This document shows, one piece after another, positions 13,174 to 20,670 of a stretch of 39,839 nucleotides of DNA. Within the stretch, counting starts at the first letter, position 1. Each line of letters starts with the position of its first letter. Origin of the DNA: an uncultured Bacteroides sp. (GTDB taxonomy: Bacteria; Bacteroidota; Bacteroidia; Bacteroidales; Bacteroidaceae). The notes beneath the pieces are model-generated. The model had not been told where the DNA came from. It saw only the letters and a program-made list of their open reading frames with translations, and did no database searches. Where the stretch lies: NCBI GenBank assembly GCA_944320865.1, contig CALUJC010000033.1, forward strand, positions 1 to 39,839, in the 5' to 3' direction. Both the position numbers and the translations under genes were made by a program.

Positions 13174-14748
13174 TCACTGCGGCTGTTCCGTGGCGTTGCC
13201 GGCAGCATCATACACCACAGTTTTATCTATGGTATCACCGTTGCCTGTGTAACAATAAACGGTGCTACTGGTGCAAGAGCCTCCACCCAGATTGATGTCA
13301 TTGTTGGCGGATGTTCCATTCCAACTGACAGCTGGATAGCCAATATAATCAGCATTGCCTCCGCCACGATGTACATGGACTTCCGAATCATTGCTTATAT
13401 TTACGACAGGAAGACTGGGATAAGAGGTATTTGAATATCCGTTACCTATACCAGGCGTAAATACTACGTTTGCTGCATTTACACCATAAGCATGAACTGT
13501 AGCATTTTCTATGGTAATTGTTCCACAAGTCGCTCTTTCGCAAGCATTTCCAATACCAGAAGAGATATTCAAAATATTATCTGTACTCCCATAAGCTATG
13601 ACAGACACATTGGTAATCTTGATATTTCCACAATTTATATTGGAGTCATTAGCAATATATCCGCCAATGCCCGGACTACCATTGCCACCTCTTACGGTCA
13701 GCTGCTCGTCCCTGCTGTCGCCCGTGATGGTGACGGTATTGCCCTGTGCCACATAGATACCCGCACCGTCGCCGCTGGAGATGCTGCTTGTACCTTGCAC
13801 ATGGATGGTCGGATTGCCGCTGGTTATGTGGATGGCATTACCACTTCCTACGTTGATGTTGGCATTCTCCAAGTAGATGGTAGGATTGCCGCCTGTGACG
13901 GTGATGGTTTGCCCTAAGTTGCCGCCCACGCGGTAATATCCGTCGCCTTTGATGTCTTGGCAGTTTTCCGCAGTGATGTCTGTAACCGGCTCGCCCACAG
14001 TGAGGTCGATGGTGTACATCTTACCGGCTTCGAGCGGAGCGAGGATGCCCGTGAGATTGGTTGCCAGGGCTGTACTGTTCAGGCGGATAAAGTTGCTATC
14101 GTCTATCTCGTCGGGCACTATGTTGGCCTCGTAAGTGGCAGCATCCACGCGGTGCATGGCTATCCAGCCCTCAGCACCGGGCGTCACGCTTCCGCCTTGG
14201 GTGTGGGTGCATTGGGTGTAGTTGTTTACTTCTACCCTATCCACTTGCCCGGCCTGCGTGCCGCTAAGGGTGACGCGCACCTTGGCCAACTGGTGGCGGA
14301 AGGTGAGGGAAACGGGTTGCCCGGCAGTGGCAGTAGCGGCATCGGCCTTCAGCAGGTAGGCCAGGCCTTGGTCTTGGTGGGTGAAGTCTATCGGGGCATC
14401 GGTGGCGGGATGCCAGGCGGCGACCTCGGCAGTCTGCCCGGCCTGCTGCCAGTACAGGGGTTGCTCGGAAGTCCACCCGTTGCCGTCGTAGGTATAGGTG
14501 GCCACCTCCCCGTTCATGCTGACGGCTATGGCGTCGCCCGGCCGGAACTCGCTGCCCATGCCGTCGGCCGTCTCGGCCACACGCGTCCAAGGCTGCGCAT
14601 CGCCGCCCTCCACGCCGAGGGTGACGGCGGCTATCTCCAGCGGGTAGCATCCCTCGGGCAAGGACTGGGTGCCGCTGTCTTCCTCGCAGGAAACAGCCAA
14701 CAAGAATATACAGAAAAGAAATGTGATTTGATGAATCTTCGCCTTCAT
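13174..14748 (-). CDS. Fimbrillin-like lipoprotein with beta-helix-type C-terminus
   Basis: 524 residues. It has a lipoprotein signal (LLAVSC, C21, then EEDSG). Residues about 35-260 form a fimbrillin-type domain (WTRVAE, FRPGDAIAVSMNG, LYWQQAGQTAEVAAWHP, FRHQLAKVRVTLSG). Residues about 265-510 are Asn/Gly/Thr-rich repeats with recurring short motifs (NPTIYLENANI/NPTIHVQGTSSI, SPGIGGY, SSGIGN, TPGIGNG, CGNIKITN/CGTITIEN), suggesting a right-handed beta-helix or carbohydrate-binding module. It is a likely surface adhesin. DNA composition changes within the gene: the 5' half is very GC-rich, while about 13270-13680 is AT-rich. A minus-strand -7 box lies at 14774-14781. Confidence 0.8.
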   Translation of the reverse strand: MKAKIHQITFLFCIFLLAVSCEEDSGTQSLPEGCYPLEIAAVTLGVEGGDAQPWTRVAETADGMGSEFRPGDAIAVSMNGEVATYTYDGNGWTSEQPLYWQQAGQTAEVAAWHPATDAPIDFTHQDQGLAYLLKADAATATAGQPVSLTFRHQLAKVRVTLSGTQAGQVDRVEVNNYTQCTHTQGGSVTPGAEGWIAMHRVDAATYEANIVPDEIDDSNFIRLNSTALATNLTGILAPLEAGKMYTIDLTVGEPVTDITAENCQDIKGDGYYRVGGNLGQTITVTGGNPTIYLENANINVGSGNAIHITSGNPTIHVQGTSSISSGDGAGIYVAQGNTVTITGDSRDEQLTVRGGNGSPGIGGYIANDSNINCGNIKITNVSVIAYGSTDNILNISSGIGNACERATCGTITIENATVHAYGVNAANVVFTPGIGNGYSNTSYPSLPVVNISNDSEVHVHRGGGNADYIGYPAVSWNGTSANNDINLGGGSCTSSTVYCYTGNGDTIDKTVVYDAAGNATEQPQ

Positions 14749-14773
14749 AAAGGTTTATTAGCTTGTTCGGCGG

Positions 14774-14781
14774 CAAAGATA
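14774..14781 (-). promoter_or_regulatory. Predicted -7 box for the fimbrillin/HU block
   Basis: Minus-strand TATCTTTG, 26 bp upstream of the 524-residue fimbrillin start, with a weak CTTG 18 bp further up (14800-14803). It could drive fimbrillin, HU and the second fimbrillin. Confidence 0.5.
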
Positions 14782-14860
14782 AAAATTTTAAAGCACAACC
14801 AAGCAGAGCTGTTGATGTTTTTTTCAGCGCGAAGAATGTTAAAAGTGAAAAGCGGGGGTT

Positions 14861-14907
14861 GGGCTACACCTCGCCGGCCTGTCGGCGCGGCTCCCGGCGG
14901 GTGTCCC
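14861..14907. terminator. GC-rich hairpin after the antitoxin-like gene
   Basis: ACACCTCGCCGG (14866-14877) pairs with CCGGCGGGTGT (14894-14904) with one bulged base, around a GC-rich loop. It lies about 20 bp after the stop codon of the small minus-strand gene. It may end the parA-to-mltD transcript. No T-run follows. Confidence 0.45.
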
Positions 14908-14925
14908 AAAGGGCGGCAATGCAAA

Positions 14926-15183
14926 TCACTTGCATAGCCAAGGGTATTTTTCTTTCATTCGTCTGTCTACCTCCTCACAAGTGTATTCGCGCCCGGCGGC
15001 CTCGTCGGCCTCGCTCTCGTCTATCCAGGCATTGATTTCATCCATGGTGTAAGGGCGCAAGGTTTCTTTCTTCTTTTCGCGGGCGAAGTATTGCTTCACT
15101 TTCTTCAGCAAGTCGAAGCTGTCTTCGGCCAGGATTTCGCGGGCCAGCTCGGCCTTGTAGGCTTCCAGTTCAAGGGTGTTCAT
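14926..15183 (-). CDS. Small acidic/helical protein, antitoxin-like, no toxin beside it
   Basis: 85 residues from the ATG at 15183. The longer frame from 15270 overlaps mltD and adds unrelated, basic residues. The pattern MNTLELEAYKAELAREIL, then DLLKKVKQYFAREKK, then PYTMDEINAWIDESEADEAAG, then YTCEEVDRRMKEKYPW resembles small Bacteroidota antitoxin proteins: a helical N-terminal dimer region and a C-terminal ...EEVxxxxxxxYPW tail that would bind a ParE/RelE toxin. No toxin gene is visible downstream, where such toxins normally sit (14749-14925 holds no ORF). It starts 27 bp after mltD and may be co-transcribed. Assignment is by resemblance only. Confidence 0.6.
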   Translation of the reverse strand: MNTLELEAYKAELAREILAEDSFDLLKKVKQYFAREKKKETLRPYTMDEINAWIDESEADEAAGREYTCEEVDRRMKEKYPWLCK

Positions 15184-15209
15184 AGTGCGGTTCCTCCTTC
15201 TGTTTTCAG

Positions 15210-16478
15210 TTACCGGTATATCTTCAGCCTCCGCCCGGCGCGGATGTTGTTGCCCCGCAGCCCGTTCCACTCGCGCAGCTGCCGCACGGTGACACCATAG
15301 CGGCGGGCAATGCCACCCAGCGTGTCGCCTTGGCGGATGCGGTAGTACTCCAGCTCGCCACTGCCGACCTTGGCACCCGTAGAGACGGCCACGGTGCGGC
15401 GGCCTTTGAACAGTTCATCCCGCCGGTGGGCATAGATGGTGTCCTGCAGGTCGATGAAGCGGCTGACGGCCTCGTGTGGCAGGCGCAGCGTCTGGGGCTT
15501 GGTGTCGCCGGGAATGATGCTGCGGCGGTACTGCGGATTGAGGCTCTTCAGTTCATCGAGGCCGATGCCGCACAAGTCGGCCACCTGCTGCAGGTGGTAG
15601 CGGCGGGCTACCTGCACCGTGTCGGTCACGGCGGGGATGTCGGTCTGCATGGGGCAGATGTTGTGCTTGCAATAGTAGTTCATCACGTAGTTGGCAGCGA
15701 TGAAGGCGGGCACATAGCCACGTGTCTCACGGGGCAAGTAGCGGTAGATGGCCCAGTAGTCCGTCTTGCCCCCGGCGCGGCGGATGGCCTTGTTCACGTT
15801 GCCCGGGCCGCAATTGTAGGCGGCGATGACGAGGTTCCAGTCATGATAGATGTCGTACATGTCCCTGAGGTAGCGCGCGGCCGCCCAGGTAGCCTTCACC
15901 GGGTCGCGGCGCTCGTCCACCAGGCTGTTCGTTTCCAATCCGTAGAGCTTGCCCGTGCGCAACATGAATTGCCACAATCCGGCCGCCCCGGCCCGCGAAG
16001 TAGCCGTGGGACGCAGGCCGCTCTCAATGATGGGCAAGTACTTCAATTCCACCGGAAGGCCGTAAGCATCGAGCGCCTCCTCGAAGATGGGCATGTAGAA
16101 GTTGCACGCCGCCAGCATGAAGGCTACCTGCTCGCGCAGCTTGCCGGTGTACTGGTCGATGAACTTGCGCACCACCTCGTTGTAGGGCATCTCCATGACC
16201 ACGGGCATGCGCGACAGGCGGTCGATGTACACCGAGTCGGGAAACTGTGGGTTGTCGGGCGACGTCTTGCAATCTTTCGACAGGTCGATATAGTTACGCG
16301 CATGCCAGTCGCCCAGCAGGCTGTCCAGCGGATAGGTCATGCTCATGGGCAGTTCGATAGTGTCTTCACGCTGCGTGCCATTCTCGCTGACAAGTACTTC
16401 CACACTTTCCTGTGCAGAAGCAGGCATCGCCAAGGATGCCCCCAACAGCAAGAGGCAATAAATGTTTCTCATCTTCAT
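15210..16478 (-). CDS. mltD: Membrane-bound lytic transglycosylase D-like, with LysM
   Basis: 422 residues with a signal peptide (about 1-22, LLLGASLAMPASAQ). The lysozyme-like SLT domain covers about 120-265: LPVELKYLPIIESGLRPTATS (catalytic Glu in IIESG), RAGAAGLWQFM, GLETNSLVDERRDP, WNLVIAAYNCGPGNVNKAI and RGYVPAFIAANYVMNYY. A LysM peptidoglycan-binding domain is at about 378-421 (YRIRQGDTLGGIARRYGV, QLREWNGL, IRAGRRLKIY). It cleaves peptidoglycan glycan strands in the periplasm during wall turnover. It is the last conserved gene of the parA-parB-DUF5683-mltD unit, 47 bp after DUF5683. Confidence 0.93.
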   Translation of the reverse strand: MKMRNIYCLLLLGASLAMPASAQESVEVLVSENGTQREDTIELPMSMTYPLDSLLGDWHARNYIDLSKDCKTSPDNPQFPDSVYIDRLSRMPVVMEMPYNEVVRKFIDQYTGKLREQVAFMLAACNFYMPIFEEALDAYGLPVELKYLPIIESGLRPTATSRAGAAGLWQFMLRTGKLYGLETNSLVDERRDPVKATWAAARYLRDMYDIYHDWNLVIAAYNCGPGNVNKAIRRAGGKTDYWAIYRYLPRETRGYVPAFIAANYVMNYYCKHNICPMQTDIPAVTDTVQVARRYHLQQVADLCGIGLDELKSLNPQYRRSIIPGDTKPQTLRLPHEAVSRFIDLQDTIYAHRRDELFKGRRTVAVSTGAKVGSGELEYYRIRQGDTLGGIARRYGVTVRQLREWNGLRGNNIRAGRRLKIYR

Positions 16479-16525
16479 TTCTTTCTATACCATATATTAT
16501 ATATAATACCAAAACGCACCTACCG

Positions 16526-17470
16526 TCAGAAACGGAAGCTGCACTGCAGGCCTACCGACTTGCTTCGCGTGACGGGAGAGTATTGCGAGCCGGTGGAGTT
16601 ATTGTCTATCACCGCAGGCTCCACCTTCATGCTGAGGTCGGGCGTGATGTCGAAGTTACTGAGTTCGGCATCCACATAGGCATCCACCACCGACAGCAGG
16701 TACACGCCGATAAAAGCGAAGATACTCATGTCGCGGTAACGGCGGTAGGTATCCTTGCGCTTACGCAAAGTCTCGGTAAGCTGACTGTGGCTGATGTTTC
16801 CCACATAGCCAGGCGGCAGCAAGTCGGTGATGCTGCTGGAGTCCCACTCCTCATTGACGGCAGCACGGTAAGCGTCCGAATAATCATTATACATCTTATT
16901 GTTCCAAGTCAAGGCATAGGCGCAGCCTGCAAAGCCGCCGTAGAAGATGGGCAGTTTCCAGAACTTACGGTTGTAAATCTGCCCGCCCCCGGGAATGACG
17001 AGTGCCATCCAGGTAGCCTTGGCCGGGTCTGGAATCCAACGTTTTGTATCAACAGCCTTTTGCAAGCTGTCGGCAGGCACCGTTTGTTCTTCTACGGCCG
17101 GAGCGGAGGTCATCTCCAGCATTTTGCGCTTGTTGTCGGCGGCAATGCTGTCGGCCATGGCAATGCTGTCTGTGGCAAGGGTTGCTGTATTTAAAGGCAG
17201 GCGTAAGCTGTCCATCCGCAGGGTGTCCAACGGCGGGATACGCCTCCCCTCGCCCACGGGCAAGCGTACAAAATCTGTAGCCTGCGGGACAAGGCTGTCT
17301 GCTGCCTGGACAACACCACCGGGCGCAATGGAGTCTACAGCCTGGTGGGCACGCTTCAAGGCGGCACGGGGCACGTCTTCTTGCCCAAAGACGGCAATCC
17401 CTGCCGCTTGCACCAGGCAGAGCAGCAGGGCCATGGCAAATCGGGTTGCTGTATGTGTAGCGTTATTCAT
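16526..17470 (-). CDS. DUF5683 envelope protein
   Basis: 314 residues. A hydrophobic N-terminus (about 11-29, signal or anchor) is followed by a low-complexity region rich in Asp, Ser and Leu (to about 140), then the conserved DUF5683 core: DPAKATWMALVIPGGGQIYNRKFWKLPIFYGGFAGC (about 148-183), two membrane segments, and RDMSIFAFIGVYLLSVVDAYVDAEL near the end. The family is Bacteroidota-specific and of unknown function; location in the membrane or envelope is likely. It starts 3 bp after parB and lies directly before mltD, so it is transcribed in one operon with chromosome-partition and wall-turnover genes. Confidence 0.9.
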   Translation of the reverse strand: MNNATHTATRFAMALLLCLVQAAGIAVFGQEDVPRAALKRAHQAVDSIAPGGVVQAADSLVPQATDFVRLPVGEGRRIPPLDTLRMDSLRLPLNTATLATDSIAMADSIAADNKRKMLEMTSAPAVEEQTVPADSLQKAVDTKRWIPDPAKATWMALVIPGGGQIYNRKFWKLPIFYGGFAGCAYALTWNNKMYNDYSDAYRAAVNEEWDSSSITDLLPPGYVGNISHSQLTETLRKRKDTYRRYRDMSIFAFIGVYLLSVVDAYVDAELSNFDITPDLSMKVEPAVIDNNSTGSQYSPVTRSKSVGLQCSFRF

Positions 17471-17473
17471 TCT

Positions 17474-18358
17474 TTAATCTTTGAGCGAATCAAACAGGCC
17501 AATGATACGTTCCAATTCTTCTTCATTGTTGAAAGGGATGCTGATGCGTCCTTTACCCTTGTCCGAGCAGGTGAGTTGCACCTTCGTGCCGAAGAATCGT
17601 GCAAGCTGGTTTTTCAGCACGTCGAAGCCCGCAGGCGTGGCTTGCTTGGGAGCTATCTTGCGCCCGCCGCTCTTGACGGCTTCGCCCTCGCTCAGCGCTT
17701 TCACCAGTTCTTCCACCTTGCGCACCGAGTAGCCATGCTCCAGGATTTCTTCAAACAGGCGCACTTGCAGCTTAGGGTCGCCCAAGGTGACGAGGGCACG
17801 GGCGTGGCCCATGTCTATCTGTTTGTTTTTCAGTCCTATCTGTATCGGCGCAGGCAGTTTGAGCAAACGCAGGTAGTTGGCAATGGTGGTGCGCTTCTTG
17901 CCTACCCGCTCGCTCAAGCGCTCCTGGGTGAGGCCGTACTGGTCGAGCAAGTGCTGGTAGGCCAGGGCAATCTCCATGGAGTTGAGGTCTTCGCGCTGGA
18001 TGTTCTCGATGAGCGCCATCTCCATGACATTCTCATCATCGGCAGTGCGAATGTAGGCCGGTATGCTGGTAAGCCCTGCCAGCTGCGAGGCGCGGAAGCG
18101 GCGTTCGCCAGCAATGAGCTGGTAATTGCCGTCATCCATCTGCCGCAAGGTGACGGGCTGTATGATGCCTATCTCGGCTATGGAGTCGGCCAACTCTTGC
18201 AAGGCCACGGGGTCGAACTCGCGGCGCGGCTGGTTGGGGTTGACCTGAATTTTGGACAGTTCTATTTCGTTGATGGAGCTGGAGCCGCCCGTCTGCACTT
18301 CGTCCATCGAGAGCAAGGCGTCCAGCCCGCGTCCTAAAGCATTTCTCTTTTGTGCCAT
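17474..18358 (-). CDS. parB: Chromosome-partition protein ParB
   Basis: 294 residues. Parts seen: an N-terminal NALGRGLDALL motif (ParA-activating), the CTP-binding/nuclease-like fold with NPNQPRREFD, LIAGERRFRAS and ENIQREDLNSMEIA (about 38-130), the HTH (LTQERLSERVGKKRTTIANYLRLLKLP) that binds parS, and the C-terminal dimer domain (KGRISIPFNNEEELERIIGLF). ParB loads onto parS, slides as a CTP-dependent clamp and works with ParA to segregate origins. It is 78 bp after parA and 3 bp before DUF5683. I did not see a parS-like 16-bp palindrome in this window. Confidence 0.97.
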   Translation of the reverse strand: MAQKRNALGRGLDALLSMDEVQTGGSSSINEIELSKIQVNPNQPRREFDPVALQELADSIAEIGIIQPVTLRQMDDGNYQLIAGERRFRASQLAGLTSIPAYIRTADDENVMEMALIENIQREDLNSMEIALAYQHLLDQYGLTQERLSERVGKKRTTIANYLRLLKLPAPIQIGLKNKQIDMGHARALVTLGDPKLQVRLFEEILEHGYSVRKVEELVKALSEGEAVKSGGRKIAPKQATPAGFDVLKNQLARFFGTKVQLTCSDKGKGRISIPFNNEEELERIIGLFDSLKD

Positions 18359-18376
18359 ATATTCTTTCGTTTATGG

Positions 18377-18436
18377 GCTACGAGCTACAAGTGTGAGGTA
18401 ACAGGACTCGTTAGCTTGTAGCTCGTCACTCGTAGC
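18377..18436. repeat. Inverted repeat between parA and parB
   Basis: ACGAGCTACAAG (18380-18391) pairs perfectly with CTTGTAGCTCGT (18415-18426) around a 23-nt loop. CTCGT/CGTAGC words recur up to the parA stop codon (18437). It may attenuate transcription or protect the parA mRNA 3' end, lowering or separating parB expression. No T-run follows. Confidence 0.65.
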
Positions 18437-19201
18437 TTATTTGTCTTTCTCAATCAACTCCTTGGCCAGGGCCATGTAGCTCTTGGCGCCTGTAGAGTCG
18501 GCATCGTACAAAATGGTGGGCAGGCCGTAGCTGGGTGCCTCGCTCAGCTTGACATTGCGCTGGATGACGGTGTTGAACACCAGTTCCTGGAAGTGGCGCT
18601 TCACCTCATCGTATATCTGGTTGGCCTGGCGCAGGCGCGAGTCGTACATCGTCAGCAGGAAGCCCTCAATCTCCAGCCCCGGGTTGAGCTTCGACTTGAT
18701 GATTTTGATGGTATTGAGCAGTTTGCTGATGCCTTCCAGCGCGAAGTATTCGGCCTGCACGGGGATGATGACCGAGTCGGCTGCCGTCAAGGCGTTCACC
18801 GTAATGAGTCCAAGCGACGGCGAGCAGTCTATCAGGATATAGTCAAAGTCATCCTTCAAGGGTGCCAGCACTCCTTTCATAATCTTCTCGCGGTTCTTCA
18901 GGTTGAGCATTTCTATCTCGGCGCCCACCAGGTTGATGTGCGAGGAGATGATTTTCAGCGTGTCTATCTCCGTGTCGTGGATGGCGCCGTGCACGTCGGC
19001 CCCATCAATGAGGCATTCGTAGATGGTGCATTCCGCCTGCTTGATGTCTACTCCCAGGCCCGACGAGGCGTTGGCCTGCGGGTCGGCGTCCACCACGAGC
19101 ACTTTTTTCTCCAGCGTGGCCAGCGAGGCGGCAAGGTTGATGGTGGTAGTGGTTTTTCCCACCCCGCCCTTCTGGTTTGCCAATGCAATAATTTTTCCCA
19201 T
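18437..19201 (-). CDS. parA: Chromosome-partition ATPase ParA (Soj type)
   Basis: 254 residues, the size of chromosomal ParA lacking an N-terminal HTH. Deviant Walker A KGGVGKTTTTINLA (about 11-24), A' motif VVDADPQANASSGLG (about 37-50), Walker B LIDCSPSLGLITVNAL (about 122-137), and the C-terminal EAPSYGLPTILYD. It binds DNA as an ATP dimer and is displaced by ParB at the origin. A minus-strand -7 box TATATTTG lies at 19353-19360, giving a long leader of about 150 bp. Confidence 0.97.
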   Translation of the reverse strand: MGKIIALANQKGGVGKTTTTINLAASLATLEKKVLVVDADPQANASSGLGVDIKQAECTIYECLIDGADVHGAIHDTEIDTLKIISSHINLVGAEIEMLNLKNREKIMKGVLAPLKDDFDYILIDCSPSLGLITVNALTAADSVIIPVQAEYFALEGISKLLNTIKIIKSKLNPGLEIEGFLLTMYDSRLRQANQIYDEVKRHFQELVFNTVIQRNVKLSEAPSYGLPTILYDADSTGAKSYMALAKELIEKDK

Positions 19202-19352
19202 ATAACAGTGTCAATAAATTATCAGCGGCGAAATAAGCGAATATTTTGCACCTTGCCTACTAAAAAGGGGAAAGAATGCAAAAACGGTGGATAAGTCGGC
19301 CGTTTTGTTAATAACTTCATGCCTTAATACCCCCTACGCGCTGAACTTCGGG

Positions 19353-19360
19353 CAAATATA
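19353..19360 (-). promoter_or_regulatory. Predicted -7 box for parA
   Basis: Minus-strand TATATTTG matches TAnnTTTG, about 150 bp upstream of parA. No clear -33 box. Confidence 0.35.
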
Positions 19361-19431
19361 CATATTTCTCTCGAAATGAGCCCCCTTTAGCGCCCCTGTT
19401 TGAAGAACATTAAGATTTGTACACGCCCGCA

Positions 19432-19472
19432 GGCAAAGTATTGCGGAGGCCGCGCCAAGGTAATACTTTGCC
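19432..19472. terminator. Hairpin downstream of the M23 peptidase gene
   Basis: GGCAAAGTATT (19432-19442) pairs perfectly with AATACTTTGCC (19462-19472). The 19-nt loop holds a second small stem (GCGG/CCGC). It is a possible terminator for the minus-strand M23 gene, lying beyond array D, and is without a clean T-run. Confidence 0.5.
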
Positions 19473-19506
19473 GGCGGCTTGCCCAAGCATTGTGGACGGA
19501 AGGGTC

Positions 19507-19594
19507 ATACTAAGCCACCGTGGTAGCGATACTAAGCCAGCACGCCAGCGTTGGAAGGCCAGCACGGTAGCGATACTAAGCCACCAACGTGCTA
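19507..19594. repeat. Tandem array D, 4 units of 22 bp (ATACTAAG-CCAGCACGGTAGCG)
   Basis: Four contiguous units start at 19507, 19529, 19551 and 19573. Units 1, 2 and 4 begin ATACTAAGCCA; units 1 and 3 end GGTAGCG. The 18-mer GGTAGCGATACTAAGCCA is repeated exactly at 19522 and 19566. The array ends at 19594 and the stop codon of the M23 gene begins at 19595, so there is no gap. Its second half-unit (CCAGCACGGTAGCG) matches array E at the same unit phase. Confidence 0.9.
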
Positions 19595-20560
19595 TCAATC
19601 AAGCACTTTCCCATGGTTGGCAGCGAGCTGAATCATGCGGTCGTAATCTTCGGCGCTGAGGTCCATGAAGTAGTAGTTCACGGGGTTCACCACCCGGCCT
19701 TTGACGTGCACCTCGTAGTGCAGGTGGGGGCCTGTGCTCTTGCCCGTGTTGCCCACCTCGCCTATCACCTCGCCGCGCACTACCCGCTGCCCGCGCCTCA
19801 CGCGATAGTCGTTAAGGTGGGCATAGCGGGTGACATAGCCGAAGCCGTGGTCAATCTCGATGGTCTTGCCGTAGCCGCTCTCCCACCCCACGCTCACCAC
19901 CTTGCCGTCGCCCGTGGCATAGACTTCAGTGCCCGTGTTGGCCGAGAAGTCCATGCCTTCGTGAAACTTCACCGTGCCGTAGATGGGGTCTACACGCCTG
20001 CCGTAGCCCGAAGCCGTACGCTTCAAGTCTTTGTTGGAAACGGGCTGGATGGCGGGGATGCAGCGCAACATCTCGTCGTGCTGACGGCACAGGGCCACCA
20101 CGTCGTCGAACGAGCGCGACTGGATGTAGAGCTGCTTGGTCAGCAAGTCCATCTTCTGCGTGGTGCTCACCACCAATTCGGCATCGGCCATGTCCACCAG
20201 ATGCTCGTAGCGGGCAGCCCCGTAGCCGGCCTGGCGGATGGCGGGCGAAATGGGGTCGGCCATGAAGATGACGCGGTAAAGGTTATCATCGCGTTGCTGG
20301 ATGTCTTGAAGCACCCCCAGCGCCTCGTCCATCTGGCGCGAAAGCACACGGTATTGTGCCTCCAGGCGACTATTCTCCTTGCGCAGCTCTTTTTCGGAAG
20401 GCGAACCGAAGATGATGAGCGGCGCAATGAAACACACCGCACCCAGCCCCATGCCGATGAACAGACGGCGCACGTAGCTCATGGCCCGCTGGCGCAGGGT
20501 AGGATAAATGCGGTCGTAAGTCTGTGTCTGAGGATTGTATATATAGTAAACTTTGCGCAT
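19595..20560 (-). CDS. M23-family peptidoglycan endopeptidase
   Basis: 321 residues. One membrane anchor near the N-terminus (about 34-50, FIGMGLGAVCFIAPLIIFG), a periplasmic coiled coil (about 55-95, EKELRKENSRLEAQYRVLSRQMDEAL), then the LytM/M23 domain at about 185-300. Zinc ligands are visible: the HEGMD motif (H and D) and the HLHYEVH motif; supporting motifs are DPIYGTVKFHEG, YGKTIEIDHGFG and YATRYAHL-like VTRYAHL. M23 enzymes cut peptide cross-links in the cell wall; a membrane-anchored coiled-coil form suggests a role in division or elongation, or a regulator of an amidase. It is divergent from alaS with closely spaced -7 boxes. Confidence 0.92.
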   Translation of the reverse strand: MRKVYYIYNPQTQTYDRIYPTLRQRAMSYVRRLFIGMGLGAVCFIAPLIIFGSPSEKELRKENSRLEAQYRVLSRQMDEALGVLQDIQQRDDNLYRVIFMADPISPAIRQAGYGAARYEHLVDMADAELVVSTTQKMDLLTKQLYIQSRSFDDVVALCRQHDEMLRCIPAIQPVSNKDLKRTASGYGRRVDPIYGTVKFHEGMDFSANTGTEVYATGDGKVVSVGWESGYGKTIEIDHGFGYVTRYAHLNDYRVRRGQRVVRGEVIGEVGNTGKSTGPHLHYEVHVKGRVVNPVNYYFMDLSAEDYDRMIQLAANHGKVLD

Positions 20561-20591
20561 CTTACTGAAAATATTTCGGTTGGCAATGCGG

Positions 20592-20618
20592 CAAAAGTAA
20601 TAAAAAGCCGTATCTTTG
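20592..20618. promoter_or_regulatory. Closely spaced divergent -7 boxes for M23 peptidase and alaS
   Basis: Minus-strand TACTTTTG (20592-20599) faces the M23 gene, and plus-strand TATCTTTG (20611-20618) faces alaS. They are only 11 bp apart, so the two promoters probably compete. Neither has a strong -33 match. Confidence 0.5.
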
Positions 20619-20670
20619 CGCTGTTTTTTTCAGAATATTAACCTCAAGCATAGACAGATACTCTATAGTT

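Larger units (their letters stand above)
19202..19506. other. Non-coding gap upstream of parA
   Basis: No plausible gene on either strand. It holds the likely parA -7 box (minus TATATTTG, 19353-19360) and, towards the M23 gene, a strong hairpin at 19432-19472. The stretch nearest parA is AT-rich, with nothing I recognise as a parS site. Array D begins at 19507. Confidence 0.6.

Noticed and set aside
11468-14748. Invertible promoter controlling the fimbrillins
   Set aside because: No pair of inverted repeats flanking a promoter was found around these genes, although such switches are common for surface genes in Bacteroides.
17474-19594. A parS site near parAB
   Set aside because: I saw no 16-bp GTTTCACGTGAAAC-like palindrome in the window, so no site is claimed. 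It may lie elsewhere.
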